A stretch of 39,179 nt of DNA. It comes from JALHMQ01 sp964616395 (GTDB lineage: Bacteria > Pseudomonadota > Gammaproteobacteria > Burkholderiales > Burkholderiaceae_F). Numbering within the stretch: the stretch's first letter is position 1; each line of letters opens with the position of its first letter. The translations under genes were made by a program, and so were the position numbers. Below the pieces are notes generated by a model. It was not told where the DNA came from, searched no databases, and saw nothing but the letters and a program-made list of their open reading frames with translations. The stretch lies in NCBI GenBank assembly GCA_964616395.1, contig CAZTUT010000008.1, positions 1 through 39,179 of the forward strand. Reading direction: 5' to 3'. Below, piece after piece: positions 31,046 through 38,765 of this stretch.

Positions 31046-32300
31046 TCGCCACCTCCTCGCGCACATGCAGCGTGCAGGGCACACACGGGTCGAGCGCGTC
31101 GATCAGCCGTTGCGCGCGCTCGCGCAACGCCTCCGGCGCGTCGGCCCGCTGGGCGATCAGCGTCGTGGCCAGCACACCGCGCGGATGGAAGTTCCACTCG
31201 GTCGGCGCCAGCACCCGGTAGTCGACGATGCGGGCATCCGCGCTGCGGCGGTCGACGGCGACGACGTGAACCAGCACGCCGCGTGCCGTCTCGGCCCAGC
31301 CAAGGCCGCAGCGCTGGCCGGCGTGATCCGGCAGCGCCAGTGCGCCATGCAGTGGCAGCGACGACGCCATGCCGGCTGCGATACGCGCCAGCTCGATCAG
31401 CCGCGCGGCCCAGCGCAGTCGTGGCGACACACCCTCGACAGCGCGCAGCGCGGCAATGCGCGAGTCGCTGTTCATCCGCGCCAGCGCGCCCGTCTCGGCC
31501 GGCGCACCCTGCCAGAGCGGCCACTGCGCAAACGCCGGATCGGCACGCAGCGCAGCGCCGATGGACGCCGCCACGCGCTCATCGGCCAGCGATGGCAGCA
31601 GCGCCACGGCGCCGGACGCGTCGATGGCGCCGCGCGTCTCACGCGGGTCCGAGGCGACCGATCCGTCGTCAGTGTGGTGTCTGTCCGCCGGCCGTGCTGC
31701 CTTGCGCCCAAGCATGGCGAGAAACCGCGCGGAGGGCGTGACTGCCGATGCCATCCACGCGCGCAGTGCATCCGCACTTTCCTGCGCGACCCAGCGATCG
31801 GCCTGCATGCCGAGTACATGACGCTCGACGATCTGCCGCAGCAGCGCCAGGTAGTCATTCGAACCGCTGACAGCCTGCGCACTGCGCAGCGCGGCCAGCG
31901 CGACCGGATCGGGCAACTCGCCCAAAGCCTTAGGCCAGTCGATCAGCGCGCGCCACAGCGTCTCGCGCGCGGTTTCAGCCTCGATCCGGCCTGTCCACAG
32001 CGCGACCTGCGATGCGTCCGGCTCGGTGCCGATCGCGGCCTGATGCGCACGCTGCGCAGCCACCGCATGGGCACCGGCGCACAGCGAGTACAGGCGCGGC
32101 ACAGCATGAGCCGCGAACTCTGCCGGCTGACCGCGCAGCAGTCGTGCCGCCAGGTGCGGACGGCTCGATCGCACCTCAACATGCGTGACACCGCCGTCGG
32201 CGACATGCAGATCGACAGCGATACGGCCGGCGAGCGTGTCTGGATCGACGCCCGGGCGCATCTCTGAGCTGCGGGTCTGGCGGCCAGTGCTGTTGCTCAT
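31038..32300 (-). CDS. hupK: Hydrogenase maturation protein HupK/HoxV (large-subunit-like scaffold)
   Basis: This 420-residue protein resembles a degenerate [NiFe]-hydrogenase large subunit and, in HoxV-type systems, serves as a scaffold holding the Fe(CN)2CO unit on its way to the true large subunit. The N-terminal metal-binding pair is altered: the region matching RICGVCTGTHALAS reads PRLYSLCAGAHAVAAQ and keeps only one Cys. The C-terminal motif DPCVPCTLHV is retained but, unlike in the active subunit, only a short tail follows. The start at 32300 leaves 17 bases to the upstream stop; the 124-residue longer open frame runs through that gene and is not supported. Its stop lies within the hypA start region. 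Confidence 0.92.
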   Translation of the reverse strand: MSNSTGRQTRSSEMRPGVDPDTLAGRIAVDLHVADGGVTHVEVRSSRPHLAARLLRGQPAEFAAHAVPRLYSLCAGAHAVAAQRAHQAAIGTEPDASQVALWTGRIEAETARETLWRALIDWPKALGELPDPVALAALRSAQAVSGSNDYLALLRQIVERHVLGMQADRWVAQESADALRAWMASAVTPSARFLAMLGRKAARPADRHHTDDGSVASDPRETRGAIDASGAVALLPSLADERVAASIGAALRADPAFAQWPLWQGAPAETGALARMNSDSRIAALRAVEGVSPRLRWAARLIELARIAAGMASSLPLHGALALPDHAGQRCGLGWAETARGVLVHVVAVDRRSADARIVDYRVLAPTEWNFHPRGVLATTLIAQRADAPEALRERAQRLIDALDPCVPCTLHVREEVAIA

Positions 32301-32316
32301 GACGTCGTCGGATCGG

Positions 32317-32940
32317 CTAGGCCGCATTCGGCGGCTCGCTGACGGAAAGTGTCTCGCCCTGCCAGCGGCCGCGCAGGAAGTCGCGGCGCGAGGGCGGCGC
32401 AGACGCCGCGGCCACCGGGCTCGCGGCCGGGCCGGCCAGCGATGTGCCGGGGCCCTCAACGCCGGCACGCGTGCCTTCGTCGAAGAGCGCAGCAAGCGCA
32501 GCCACGGCCGTGGCACGCGCGCCAGCCTGATCGGCGAACACCGCCATCGGCGAAAACAGCGAGCAGCTTTGATAGTCACCCAGCGGCGCCTCCTGCGCGC
32601 GGATGAATTCGAACACCCCCGCGGGTAGCCGATACGCGAGCGACTCGCCGTAGCGCACCTGCGGCCACGCATGTTCCGCCGCGGCGCATGGCAGCAGCAT
32701 CAGGTTCATGAACCACGGTGTGATCAGCACGCCGAGCCACAGGCCTTCCCAGCGGCGAAAGCCAACCGCCTCGACGCGCAGCGCCGGGTTGACAAACGGC
32801 AGGCCGGCCATCCGCGTTTCGTGAATGCGTGCGAACGTGGTCTCGAGCAGCGCCGACGGATCCAGGCGCGTATCGGCCACGCCGGCAGCCACGCCGACGC
32901 CGGCTGGATCGCTCGATGCCCGCGGGACCGACTCGTTCAT
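32317..32940 (-). CDS. hupJ: [NiFe]-hydrogenase assembly chaperone HybE/HupJ/HoxT
   Basis: This 207-residue cytoplasmic chaperone helps keep the small and large subunit precursors apart until both are mature. The core carries the family pattern: VEAVGFRRWEGLWLGVLITPWFMNLMLLP and YRLPAGVFEFIRAQEAPLGDYQSCSLFSPM. The C-terminal part after about residue 150 is alanine/serine-rich and poorly conserved. The start ATG at 32940 follows the rubredoxin stop by 15 bases. It is part of the hupDFGHIJK operon. HybE-family proteins occur only with hydrogenases of this membrane-bound uptake type, which supports the overall assignment. Confidence 0.93.
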   Translation of the reverse strand: MNESVPRASSDPAGVGVAAGVADTRLDPSALLETTFARIHETRMAGLPFVNPALRVEAVGFRRWEGLWLGVLITPWFMNLMLLPCAAAEHAWPQVRYGESLAYRLPAGVFEFIRAQEAPLGDYQSCSLFSPMAVFADQAGARATAVAALAALFDEGTRAGVEGPGTSLAGPAASPVAAASAPPSRRDFLRGRWQGETLSVSEPPNAA

Positions 32941-32955
32941 GCCGCCCCCCGACCC

Positions 32956-33156
32956 TCAGTCATCGAGCGCGAGAAAGCCCGACTGCTCGGTCGAGCAGTT
33001 CGGGCAGGTCCAGTGCGGCGGCAGCGCGTCGAACGCGGTACCCGGCGGGATCTGCCAGACCGGATCGCCCTGCGCCGGGTCGTAGACCATCCAGCACACC
33101 TTGCACTCGTAGCGCGTGGCCGTCTGGGGTGCGGGTGGAACGGCAGCGGTGTCCAT
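32956..33156 (-). CDS. hupI: Rubredoxin HupI/HoxR
   Basis: This 66-residue rubredoxin has the four iron-ligand cysteines in two CxxC knuckles (Cys18-Cys21 in ECKVCWMVYDP and Cys51-Cys54 in WTCPNCSTEQSGF). In HoxR/HupI systems it protects or supports the assembly of the small-subunit iron-sulfur clusters under oxygen. The N-terminal 14 residues are an extension, as in other hydrogenase rubredoxins. The start at 33156 (ATG) fits the gap after hupH; an alternative GTG at 33183 overlaps that gene by 20 bases and lacks a good ribosome-binding site. It is followed by hupJ after 15 bases. Confidence 0.93.
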   Translation of the reverse strand: MDTAAVPPAPQTATRYECKVCWMVYDPAQGDPVWQIPPGTAFDALPPHWTCPNCSTEQSGFLALDD

Positions 33157-33163
33157 GCCAGGC

Positions 33164-34036
33164 TCAGGCGGTTGCACTTTCACCCATCCAGTCGATCAAC
33201 TCGACCAACCGCTCGTGGCTGTCGGCCAGATCCTCATCGGCGGCCAGCGCGACATCGGGCACGCGGGTGATCTCCAGCGTGTTGAGGATCAGCGTCTGCA
33301 TGTTGTTGAAGTACTGGACGCGCCACAGGTGGCGGATGCCGGTCGAGCTGACGCGGCAGTTGCCAAAGCCGCGCGACAGGATCGCCACGCTGCCGGCGGG
33401 CAGCGCGCGGTCGAGCACCGCGAGGTCGTCGGGCGTGAGCGGCAGCAGCGTCAGGTTGATCACGTGCGGGTCGCGCCCCGGCCGGTAGTCGGAGACGGCC
33501 GACCGGATCTCGGTCAGCAGCGCTGGCGAATTCATCGCGCCCGGCGGAATCGTCATCGCCGGCACCACCGGCGTCGAGGTCTGCTCGGCGAAGTGCAGCG
33601 CCGGGTGTGGGATGGATGCGGCCAGCAACAGGTCGCTGAGCAGGCGTCCCTCGGCATCGAAGTGACGCTCGCGCCAGACACCGGCGAACACGGTCTCCTG
33701 GATGCGCAGGTCGTGCCGCAGCCCATTCTGGTGGGCGATGCGGATCGACACTTCGCCTTCGCCCAGCGTCTGATTGAGGATATCGACCACCGGCGCTGGC
33801 AATCCCAGCAGTTCGACCGGCGCCGCCAGCGGATCGCGCATGGCATCAACAAAGCGGGCCAGCACGTTGCGCGCTGCCGCCATGTGGACGGCGTCGGCGT
33901 CCTGCGGTACCTGCGGCATCGAAAAGGGCGTGACGTCGCGCGGGATCGGCACGTAGCTGAAGCCGTCGCCTTCATCGGCCTGGGTGCCGGGACCGATCGG
34001 GCCGGCGGCAACGACGGGTATCGGGAAGTCCTTCAT
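33164..34036 (-). CDS. hupH: Hydrogenase expression/formation protein HupH/HoxQ (HyaF family)
   Basis: This 290-residue protein is a small-subunit-dedicated assembly factor that, with HupG, prevents premature Tat export. It begins MKDFPIPVVAAGPIGPG. The typical HupH block IHVIN-type segment reads DPHVINLTLLPLTPDDLAVLD, followed by GSVAILSRGFGNCRVSSTG and HLWRVQYFNNMQTLILNTLEI. These blocks are strongly conserved in the family. The start at 34036 is chosen from the family N-terminus; the frame extends to 34495 only by overlapping hupG. It ends 7 bases before the rubredoxin gene. Confidence 0.94.
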   Translation of the reverse strand: MKDFPIPVVAAGPIGPGTQADEGDGFSYVPIPRDVTPFSMPQVPQDADAVHMAAARNVLARFVDAMRDPLAAPVELLGLPAPVVDILNQTLGEGEVSIRIAHQNGLRHDLRIQETVFAGVWRERHFDAEGRLLSDLLLAASIPHPALHFAEQTSTPVVPAMTIPPGAMNSPALLTEIRSAVSDYRPGRDPHVINLTLLPLTPDDLAVLDRALPAGSVAILSRGFGNCRVSSTGIRHLWRVQYFNNMQTLILNTLEITRVPDVALAADEDLADSHERLVELIDWMGESATA

Positions 34037-34077
34037 GGCAGTCCGTTCGCGAGAGAGGTTGGGCGGAATCGGGAGGT

Positions 34078-34575
34078 TCAATGACAGGCGGGCGCGCCGC
34101 CGGCGGCGTTGACCGCAATGCCAACGGTGGGCGCACGCGTCGGCGGAGCGGTCAACATCGGTCCGAGCAGATCGAGGTACTCCTGCCATTCGCGCAGGCC
34201 GTCGATCGCACCGACATACTGCCCATCGGCCAGCATCACGACCGCAGGCCAACGCCGGAAGCCATAGCGCGCAGCCGCCGCACGTGCCGCCTTCTGCAGC
34301 AACACGCCGACGCGAAAGGCGGCGCCCTCGGGGCTGCGAAACGCATGCGCCAGTTCTGGAACGATGACGGCCAGATCGAGCGTCTCGCGATACATGACCG
34401 GGTCCTCGGTGAACACCAGCAGCGCACGTCCGGGGCGGTTGGCCCAGGCGTCGATCTGGTCGGAGGTCAGCACGGGCGCATCGGTCTGCGCGCACAGCCG
34501 CGCGATCAGCGGATGCAGCGAATGCAGCGGCGGGGCGGCGTTTTCGGGCGCGGTGGAGTGCAGTTCAACGGTCAT
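34078..34575 (-). CDS. hupG: Hydrogenase expression chaperone HupG/HoxO (HyaE, thioredoxin-like)
   Basis: This 165-residue protein has a thioredoxin-like fold without the redox CxxC: the equivalent region reads GFRRWPAVVMLADG. HyaE/HoxO proteins bind the Tat signal peptide of the small-subunit precursor and hold it until it is mature. Conserved parts are ALLVFTEDP, VIVPELAHAF and GFRRWPAVVMLADGQYVGAI. The N-terminal 35 and C-terminal 20 residues are variable. It lies 66 bases downstream of hupF and 41 bases before hupH, on the same strand. Confidence 0.92.
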   Translation of the reverse strand: MTVELHSTAPENAAPPLHSLHPLIARLCAQTDAPVLTSDQIDAWANRPGRALLVFTEDPVMYRETLDLAVIVPELAHAFRSPEGAAFRVGVLLQKAARAAAARYGFRRWPAVVMLADGQYVGAIDGLREWQEYLDLLGPMLTAPPTRAPTVGIAVNAAGGAPACH

Positions 34576-34641
34576 CAGGTGAGTCCTCGGTTGCGGCGAA
34601 CGGCAATGGGTCGGGGTCGGGGGCGGGCCTGGATGGTCAAC

Positions 34642-34965
34642 TCACGCCGGCGGACGCAGATGCGCCGGCAGCGCTGGCTCGCGGTCGACGAGGTCGGCAA
34701 ACAGCGCGTCGAATGCGCCGGCATCGGCATCGAGGCTGCCGTCGAGTGCGCCCTGCAGCGCGGTCAGCGCATCACGGATACGTGCGGCCTCGTCGGCATC
34801 CAAGACACGGCGGGCCGCGCCATGAAAGGCGAGCACCCAGGCGCCGGTCGGCTGCGTGCCGACCAGACGCATGTCGAGCCGCTCGCGTGTCGTGCCGTCG
34901 GCACAGGTGGCGAAATCGCCATCGAGTTCGACATCAATCACCTGCAGAGGGACGCCAATGCACAT
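34642..34965 (-). CDS. hupF: HupF/HoxL chaperone (HypC/HybG family)
   Basis: This 107-residue HypC paralogue begins MCIGVPLQVIDVELDGD, with the essential Cys2. It is longer than HypC (81 residues) because of an added C-terminal region (about 70-107) rich in Asp and Ala. HoxL/HupF protects or delivers the iron-dicyano-carbonyl unit to the large subunit under oxygen, with HupK as partner. It starts 12 bases after the hupD stop. Confidence 0.94.
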   Translation of the reverse strand: MCIGVPLQVIDVELDGDFATCADGTTRERLDMRLVGTQPTGAWVLAFHGAARRVLDADEAARIRDALTALQGALDGSLDADAGAFDALFADLVDREPALPAHLRPPA

Positions 34966-34977
34966 GACTTTCTGCTC

Positions 34978-35658
34978 TCAGCGCGTGCCGCGGCCTGATG
35001 GGCCCGACTCGATTGCGTGGCGGATGTTGAGAAAGCGTGCGTCACCGATGCGCGACGCCGCATCGGCCGCGGGCCGGTTGCGTTCGTAATCGGCCAGACA
35101 CAGCGACTCGTCGTTCAGGCGAACGGACGGCGGCGCCTCGCGCGGCGCGGCCGTGAAGCCCCAGGCGGCGAGTTCCGCCGCAGCGAGCGCAATCGCCTCG
35201 GGCAAGCGGGTGCGCACGCTGTCGCTGAGGCTGCCGCCGAAGTCCATCAGCACTTCGGGCTGCACGCCGATCAGCGTCAGGTGCGGTGGCGTGCGCCCCT
35301 GCACCTCGGCAATGGCGAGCAGCTCCATGAAACTCTGCTGATGCAGGCTCATCTTGGCGCCTGCCCAGGCCGGCACCTCGCGATTGCGCAGCACGCGAAG
35401 CGTGCCCGGCGCATCGCCGAAGTCGATCGCATCGAACACCAGCACATGCCGATGCGCGGTGACGTCGGCCAGCAGCACCAGGCCCTGGGTTCCGCCATCC
35501 ATCAGCGTGACCGCGGGCGGCAGCGCATAGCGCTCGTGCAGCGCCTCGACCGCGCGCACGCCAAAGCCTTCGTCGGCCCACAAGACATTGCCGATACCCA
35601 GCACGAGCGCCGATGCTTCGGCCTCGCGCAACGCTGCACTCTGATTGTGTATCGACAC
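34978..35658 (-). CDS. hupD: Hydrogenase maturation endopeptidase HupD/HoxM (HyaD family)
   Basis: This 226-residue protease removes the C-terminal extension of the large subunit once nickel is inserted. The nickel-sensing residues are present: Glu30 in VLGIGNVLWADEGFGVRAVE, Asp76 in HVLVFDAIDFG, and His106 in MSLHQQSF. The start is GTG at 35658, with GGGAGG placed about 6 bases upstream. The C-terminal 60 residues are variable. It is the first gene after the HigA-like gene and has its own FNR-box promoter region (35741-35781) and a structured leader (35667-35699). Its substrate, HupL, retains the 15-residue tail to be cut (VVSPEGEEITRVTVR). Confidence 0.95.
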   Translation of the reverse strand: MSIHNQSAALREAEASALVLGIGNVLWADEGFGVRAVEALHERYALPPAVTLMDGGTQGLVLLADVTAHRHVLVFDAIDFGDAPGTLRVLRNREVPAWAGAKMSLHQQSFMELLAIAEVQGRTPPHLTLIGVQPEVLMDFGGSLSDSVRTRLPEAIALAAAELAAWGFTAAPREAPPSVRLNDESLCLADYERNRPAADAASRIGDARFLNIRHAIESGPSGRGTR

Positions 35659-35666
35659 CCACGCCT

Positions 35667-35699
35667 CCCGACGTCCTGTACGTCGGGACGGTCCCGACG
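35667..35699 (-). promoter_or_regulatory. hupD leader with two mutually exclusive hairpins over the ribosome binding site
   Basis: In the minus-strand transcript three segments follow one another: 1 = CGUCGGG (35699-35693), 2 = CCCGACGU (35687-35680) and 3 = ACGUCGGG (35674-35667). Segment 1 pairs with 2 (7 bp) and segment 2 pairs with 3 (8 bp), so both cannot form together. The GGG of segment 3 belongs to the hupD Shine-Dalgarno GGGAGG, so the 2:3 hairpin hides it and the 1:2 hairpin frees it. The pairings are read directly; a switching role is inferred. Confidence 0.6.
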
Positions 35700-35740
35700 G
35701 CTACCCGCGCCTGTTACAGGAAGCGGTACAGCTGAGTCGA

Positions 35741-35781
35741 AAGTTACGACGCTGGTTACAGCGCCGATTGACGCGAATCAA
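35741..35781 (-). promoter_or_regulatory. FNR/ANR-dependent promoter of the hupD-hyp operon
   Basis: Plus-strand CGATTGA (35765-35771) and TCAATCG (35778-35784) form a perfect 7-bp-arm palindrome with a 6-base spacer. It contains TTGAC-GCGA-ATCAA (35768-35781), the FNR/ANR consensus with one mismatch. In the minus direction the box is followed at class-II spacing by TAACTT (35741-35746), a plausible -10. Placing the box centre at -41.5 puts the start near 35733, giving a 75-base leader that contains the hairpins. Box and spacing are seen; activity is inferred. Confidence 0.68.
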
Positions 35782-35838
35782 TCGCAGGGCGGGACCGGTG
35801 GATGCACGATCGTCGGATGCGCGCGGCGCTGAGGAAGA

Positions 35839-36240
35839 TCAATCGCGGCGTGACCGTGGGCGTGCTTCGCCAAGACGCAGCGCGGCCTCGGCGTTGTACA
35901 GGTCCCAGTCCGTCTGAAGCTGCATCCAGAAGCTGGCCGGGTTGCCGAAGAACACCGCGAGACGCACGGCCGTATCGGCGGTGATGCCGCGATGGCCGCG
36001 GATCAGTTCGTTGACGCGACGGCGCGAGATGCCCAGCGTGGCCGCCAGCGCCTGCTGGGTGATGCCCAGCGGCTTGAGAAAGCGTGTCTCGAGGAAGTAG
36101 CCGGGATGGGGTGGCGCGCGCCGCGACGACAGTCGCGGCGCAGCGCCGGGCGCGACCCGCGCGGCAGCAGCCGACAGCGGCCGGACAGCCGGACGGCCCG
36201 CCCCGGCGGCGGTCTTGACGATCTGAGGTGCGGCGCTCAC
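35839..36240 (-). CDS. HigA-family antitoxin-like transcriptional regulator within the hydrogenase operon
   Basis: This is a 133-residue protein with an Ala/Pro/Arg-rich N-terminal extension (about 1-45) and a XRE-type helix-turn-helix domain. The order PHPGYFLETRFLKPLGITQQALAATLGISRRRVNELIRGHRGITADTAVRL is replaced here by residues 45-94, including LGITQQALAATLGIS and NELIRGHRGI. NPASFWMQLQTDWDLYNAEA, typical of HigA antitoxins, follows. The start is GTG at 36240 with GGGAG six bases upstream; a longer frame overlaps hupC. No HigB toxin gene lies on either side: hupC ends at 36264 and hupD begins at 35658. It may act as a DNA-binding regulator of the hydrogenase genes rather than as an antitoxin. 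Confidence 0.88.
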   Translation of the reverse strand: MSAAPQIVKTAAGAGRPAVRPLSAAAARVAPGAAPRLSSRRAPPHPGYFLETRFLKPLGITQQALAATLGISRRRVNELIRGHRGITADTAVRLAVFFGNPASFWMQLQTDWDLYNAEAALRLGEARPRSRRD

Positions 36241-36263
36241 ATCGGCTCCCGGACGCGTGCGGC

Positions 36264-36953
36264 TCAAGGCTTGGGCACGCGCCAGCCGTTGATCATCGTG
36301 CTGATGATCGTTTCCTTGCTGAACACGTCCTGCCGCACCACCATGTACATGTGGACCATCGAGAACAGGATCAGGTACCACATGCCAACGCGGTGCCACG
36401 TGTGCAGCGCCTGGCTGTCGCCGATCAGCGGTTGCAGCCACGAGGTGAAGAAGCGGAACTGCCAGGAGTTCATACCGGTGCCTTCGCCGTACAGCGCGAA
36501 GCCCGACAGGATCATCCACAGCGAGCCAAGCAGGTACATGAAGAACATCGCAATCGCTGCCAGCGGGTTGTGGCCCTCGTAGCGGCCGCCGTCACGCGTC
36601 AGGAACAGATAGAAGAGCACGTCGTTGATGAGTCCCTTCCAGAGCTTTGCGGTGAATAGCGACACCGGCACCACGAAGATCTCGCGCGCGTACGTGTTGC
36701 CGACGAACGCCCAGTAGATCCGCAGCACCATCATGATCGCGAAGATGTAGCCGGCCGCGAAGTGCAGGAAGCGGATGTAGCCGAACCAGAACGTGAAGGT
36801 GGCCTCACCGCCAACCGACGGAGGCGGCACACCGATCAGAAACCCGGTGGCCACCAGCACGAACATCGCGAACATCATCACCCAGTGCCAGAGGCGCACC
36901 GGGGCTTCCCACACGTAGACCGCGTGGGGTGTGCCATGTGAGACAGCTGCCAT
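36264..36953 (-). CDS. hupC: Ni/Fe-hydrogenase b-type cytochrome subunit HupC/HoxZ
   Basis: This 229-residue protein has four membrane helices (about 22-40, 58-82, 130-152, 186-206). It anchors the hydrogenase to the membrane and passes electrons to quinone. Candidate heme-b ligands are His23 (LWHW), His64 (FLHF), His184 and His187 (LHTWHRVG) and His201 (VHMY). The sequence opening VYVWEAPVRLWHW and GRYEGHNPLAAIAMFFMYLLGSL are family-typical. It begins 15 bases after hupL stops and ends 23 bases before the HigA-like gene starts. With hupS and hupL it forms the structural operon of a membrane-bound uptake hydrogenase. Confidence 0.96.
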   Translation of the reverse strand: MAAVSHGTPHAVYVWEAPVRLWHWVMMFAMFVLVATGFLIGVPPPSVGGEATFTFWFGYIRFLHFAAGYIFAIMMVLRIYWAFVGNTYAREIFVVPVSLFTAKLWKGLINDVLFYLFLTRDGGRYEGHNPLAAIAMFFMYLLGSLWMILSGFALYGEGTGMNSWQFRFFTSWLQPLIGDSQALHTWHRVGMWYLILFSMVHMYMVVRQDVFSKETIISTMINGWRVPKP

Positions 36954-36968
36954 GTTGGCCTCCCGCCG

Positions 36969-38762
36969 CTAGCGCACGGTGACGCGCGTGATCTCCTCGC
37001 CTTCCGGCGAGACGACATGGGTTGCACAAGCCAGGCACGGGTCGAAGCTGTGGATCGTGCGAATGATCTCCAGCGGCTCGTCGGCCTTGGCCACCTTGGT
37101 GTTCATCAGGCTGGCCTCGTAGGCGCCGATCTGGTTCTTGGCGTCACGCGGGCCGGCGTTCCAGGTCGTCGGCACGATGCACTGGTAGTTGTCGATCTTC
37201 TGGTTGCGCACCTTGATCCAGTGCCCGAGCGCACCACGCGGCGCCTCGCAGTAACCGGCGCCACGGGCCTCGGCGGGCCACTTGGCCGGATCCCACAGCT
37301 CCACGTTCGCGGTGGAGAAGTTGCCGGCCTTGAGGTTGGCCATCAGCTTGTTGAAGAAGTACTTCATCTTGTGGGCTGCCCAGGACGCTTCCAGGCCGCG
37401 CGCCGCCGTGCGGCCGAGCGTGGAGAACAGCGCCTGCACCGGCACATCGAGTGTCTTGAGCACCTTGTCGACCGGCTCCTTGAACTCGGGGATGCCCATC
37501 GCGTAGTACATCACGTAGCGCGCCAGCGGCCCGACCTCCATCGGCTGACCCTTGAAGCGCGGCGACTTGACCCAGCTGTACTTGGCGCTTTCGTCGAGGT
37601 TCTGGATGTTGGTCTTGGTGCCCTTGGTGCCCTTGCCCAGCACGAAGCTCGGCTCGGTCACGCCATCCCACGGATGCAGACCCTTGGTCTCGTCCGGATA
37701 CTTGTACCAGCTGTGGTTGACGTGCTCCTGGATCATCGACAGATCCTTCAGGTCGACCTTGTGGATCTCCTTCAGGTTGCCCCCCAGGATGGCGCCGCGC
37801 GGCATCAGCAGGCTCTTGTTGCTGTCGTCGTTGGCGATATCGGGGAACTCGCCGTAGCACAGCAGGTTCTGACTGGATATGCCGCCGCCGATCGCGCCCC
37901 AGTCCTTGTAGAACGAGGCAATCGCCATCAGGTCGGGCACATACACGTTGTCGATGAAGGCGATGGTGTCGTCGATGATCTTCGACACCATGTTCAGCCG
38001 CTCCATGTTGATCGCACCGACCGCGCCCACGCCGTCCAGATTGAACGAGCAGGGCACGCCGCCGACCATCCAGTTCGGGTGCGGGTTCTTGCCGCCGAAG
38101 ATGGTCTGGACCTTGACGATCTCTTTCTGGAAGTCGAGCGCTTCCAGATAGTGCGCAACCGCCATCAGGTTCGCTTCGGGCGGCAGCTTGTAGGCCGGGT
38201 GGCCCCAGTAGCCATTCTTGAACGGGCCGAGCTGGCCGCTCTCGACGAACTTCTTCAGGCGGTTCTGCAGGTCGCGGAAGTAGCCTGGCGAGCTCATCGG
38301 CCAGCTGCTGATCGACTGCGCCAGCTCCGAGGTCTTCTTCGGATCGGCCTTCAGCGCGCTGACCACATCGACCCAGTCGAGCGCATGCAGGTGATAGAAA
38401 TGCACGAGGTGATCGTGCGCGTACAGCGTCGCGTGCATCAGGTTGCGCACGATGTTGGCGTTGTCCGGAATCCGGATGTTCAGCGCGTCCTCGACGGCGC
38501 GCACGCTGGCCAGCGCATGGGTGCCGGTGCAGACACCGCAGATGCGCTCGACGAAGGCCCACGCATCGCGCGGGTCGCGGCCCTTGAGGATCACCTCGAG
38601 CCCGCGCCACATCGGGCCCGTGGACACGGCATTGCGAATCACGTTGTCCTTGTCGAGGTTGACCTCGACCCGCAGGTGACCCTCGATCCGGGTGATCGGA
38701 TCGACCACCACGCGCTTGCCGCTGTTATCCAGCTTGAAGCCTTGGGTTTCGATGACAGACAT
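36969..38762 (-). CDS. hupL: [NiFe]-hydrogenase large subunit HupL/HoxG
   Basis: This 597-residue catalytic subunit holds the Ni-Fe centre. The N-terminal nickel ligands are in RICGVCTGTHALASV (Cys75 and Cys78) and the C-terminal pair in DPCLACATHV (Cys576 and Cys579). The conserved RIEGHLRVEV stands near the N-terminus. His582 is the processing point; the 15-residue tail VVSPEGEEITRVTVR is cut off by HupD. The sequence is close to HoxG of membrane-bound, oxygen-tolerant group 1 enzymes. The three bases between the hupS stop and this start show tight coupling. No sign of damage; length is slightly shorter than HoxG (618). Confidence 0.97.
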   Translation of the reverse strand: MSVIETQGFKLDNSGKRVVVDPITRIEGHLRVEVNLDKDNVIRNAVSTGPMWRGLEVILKGRDPRDAWAFVERICGVCTGTHALASVRAVEDALNIRIPDNANIVRNLMHATLYAHDHLVHFYHLHALDWVDVVSALKADPKKTSELAQSISSWPMSSPGYFRDLQNRLKKFVESGQLGPFKNGYWGHPAYKLPPEANLMAVAHYLEALDFQKEIVKVQTIFGGKNPHPNWMVGGVPCSFNLDGVGAVGAINMERLNMVSKIIDDTIAFIDNVYVPDLMAIASFYKDWGAIGGGISSQNLLCYGEFPDIANDDSNKSLLMPRGAILGGNLKEIHKVDLKDLSMIQEHVNHSWYKYPDETKGLHPWDGVTEPSFVLGKGTKGTKTNIQNLDESAKYSWVKSPRFKGQPMEVGPLARYVMYYAMGIPEFKEPVDKVLKTLDVPVQALFSTLGRTAARGLEASWAAHKMKYFFNKLMANLKAGNFSTANVELWDPAKWPAEARGAGYCEAPRGALGHWIKVRNQKIDNYQCIVPTTWNAGPRDAKNQIGAYEASLMNTKVAKADEPLEIIRTIHSFDPCLACATHVVSPEGEEITRVTVR

Positions 38763-38765
38763 GGC

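Noticed and set aside
35659..36263. HigB-type toxin gene beside the HigA-like gene
   Set aside because: No frame of suitable length or sequence is present on either strand; the flanks are hupC and the hupD leader.
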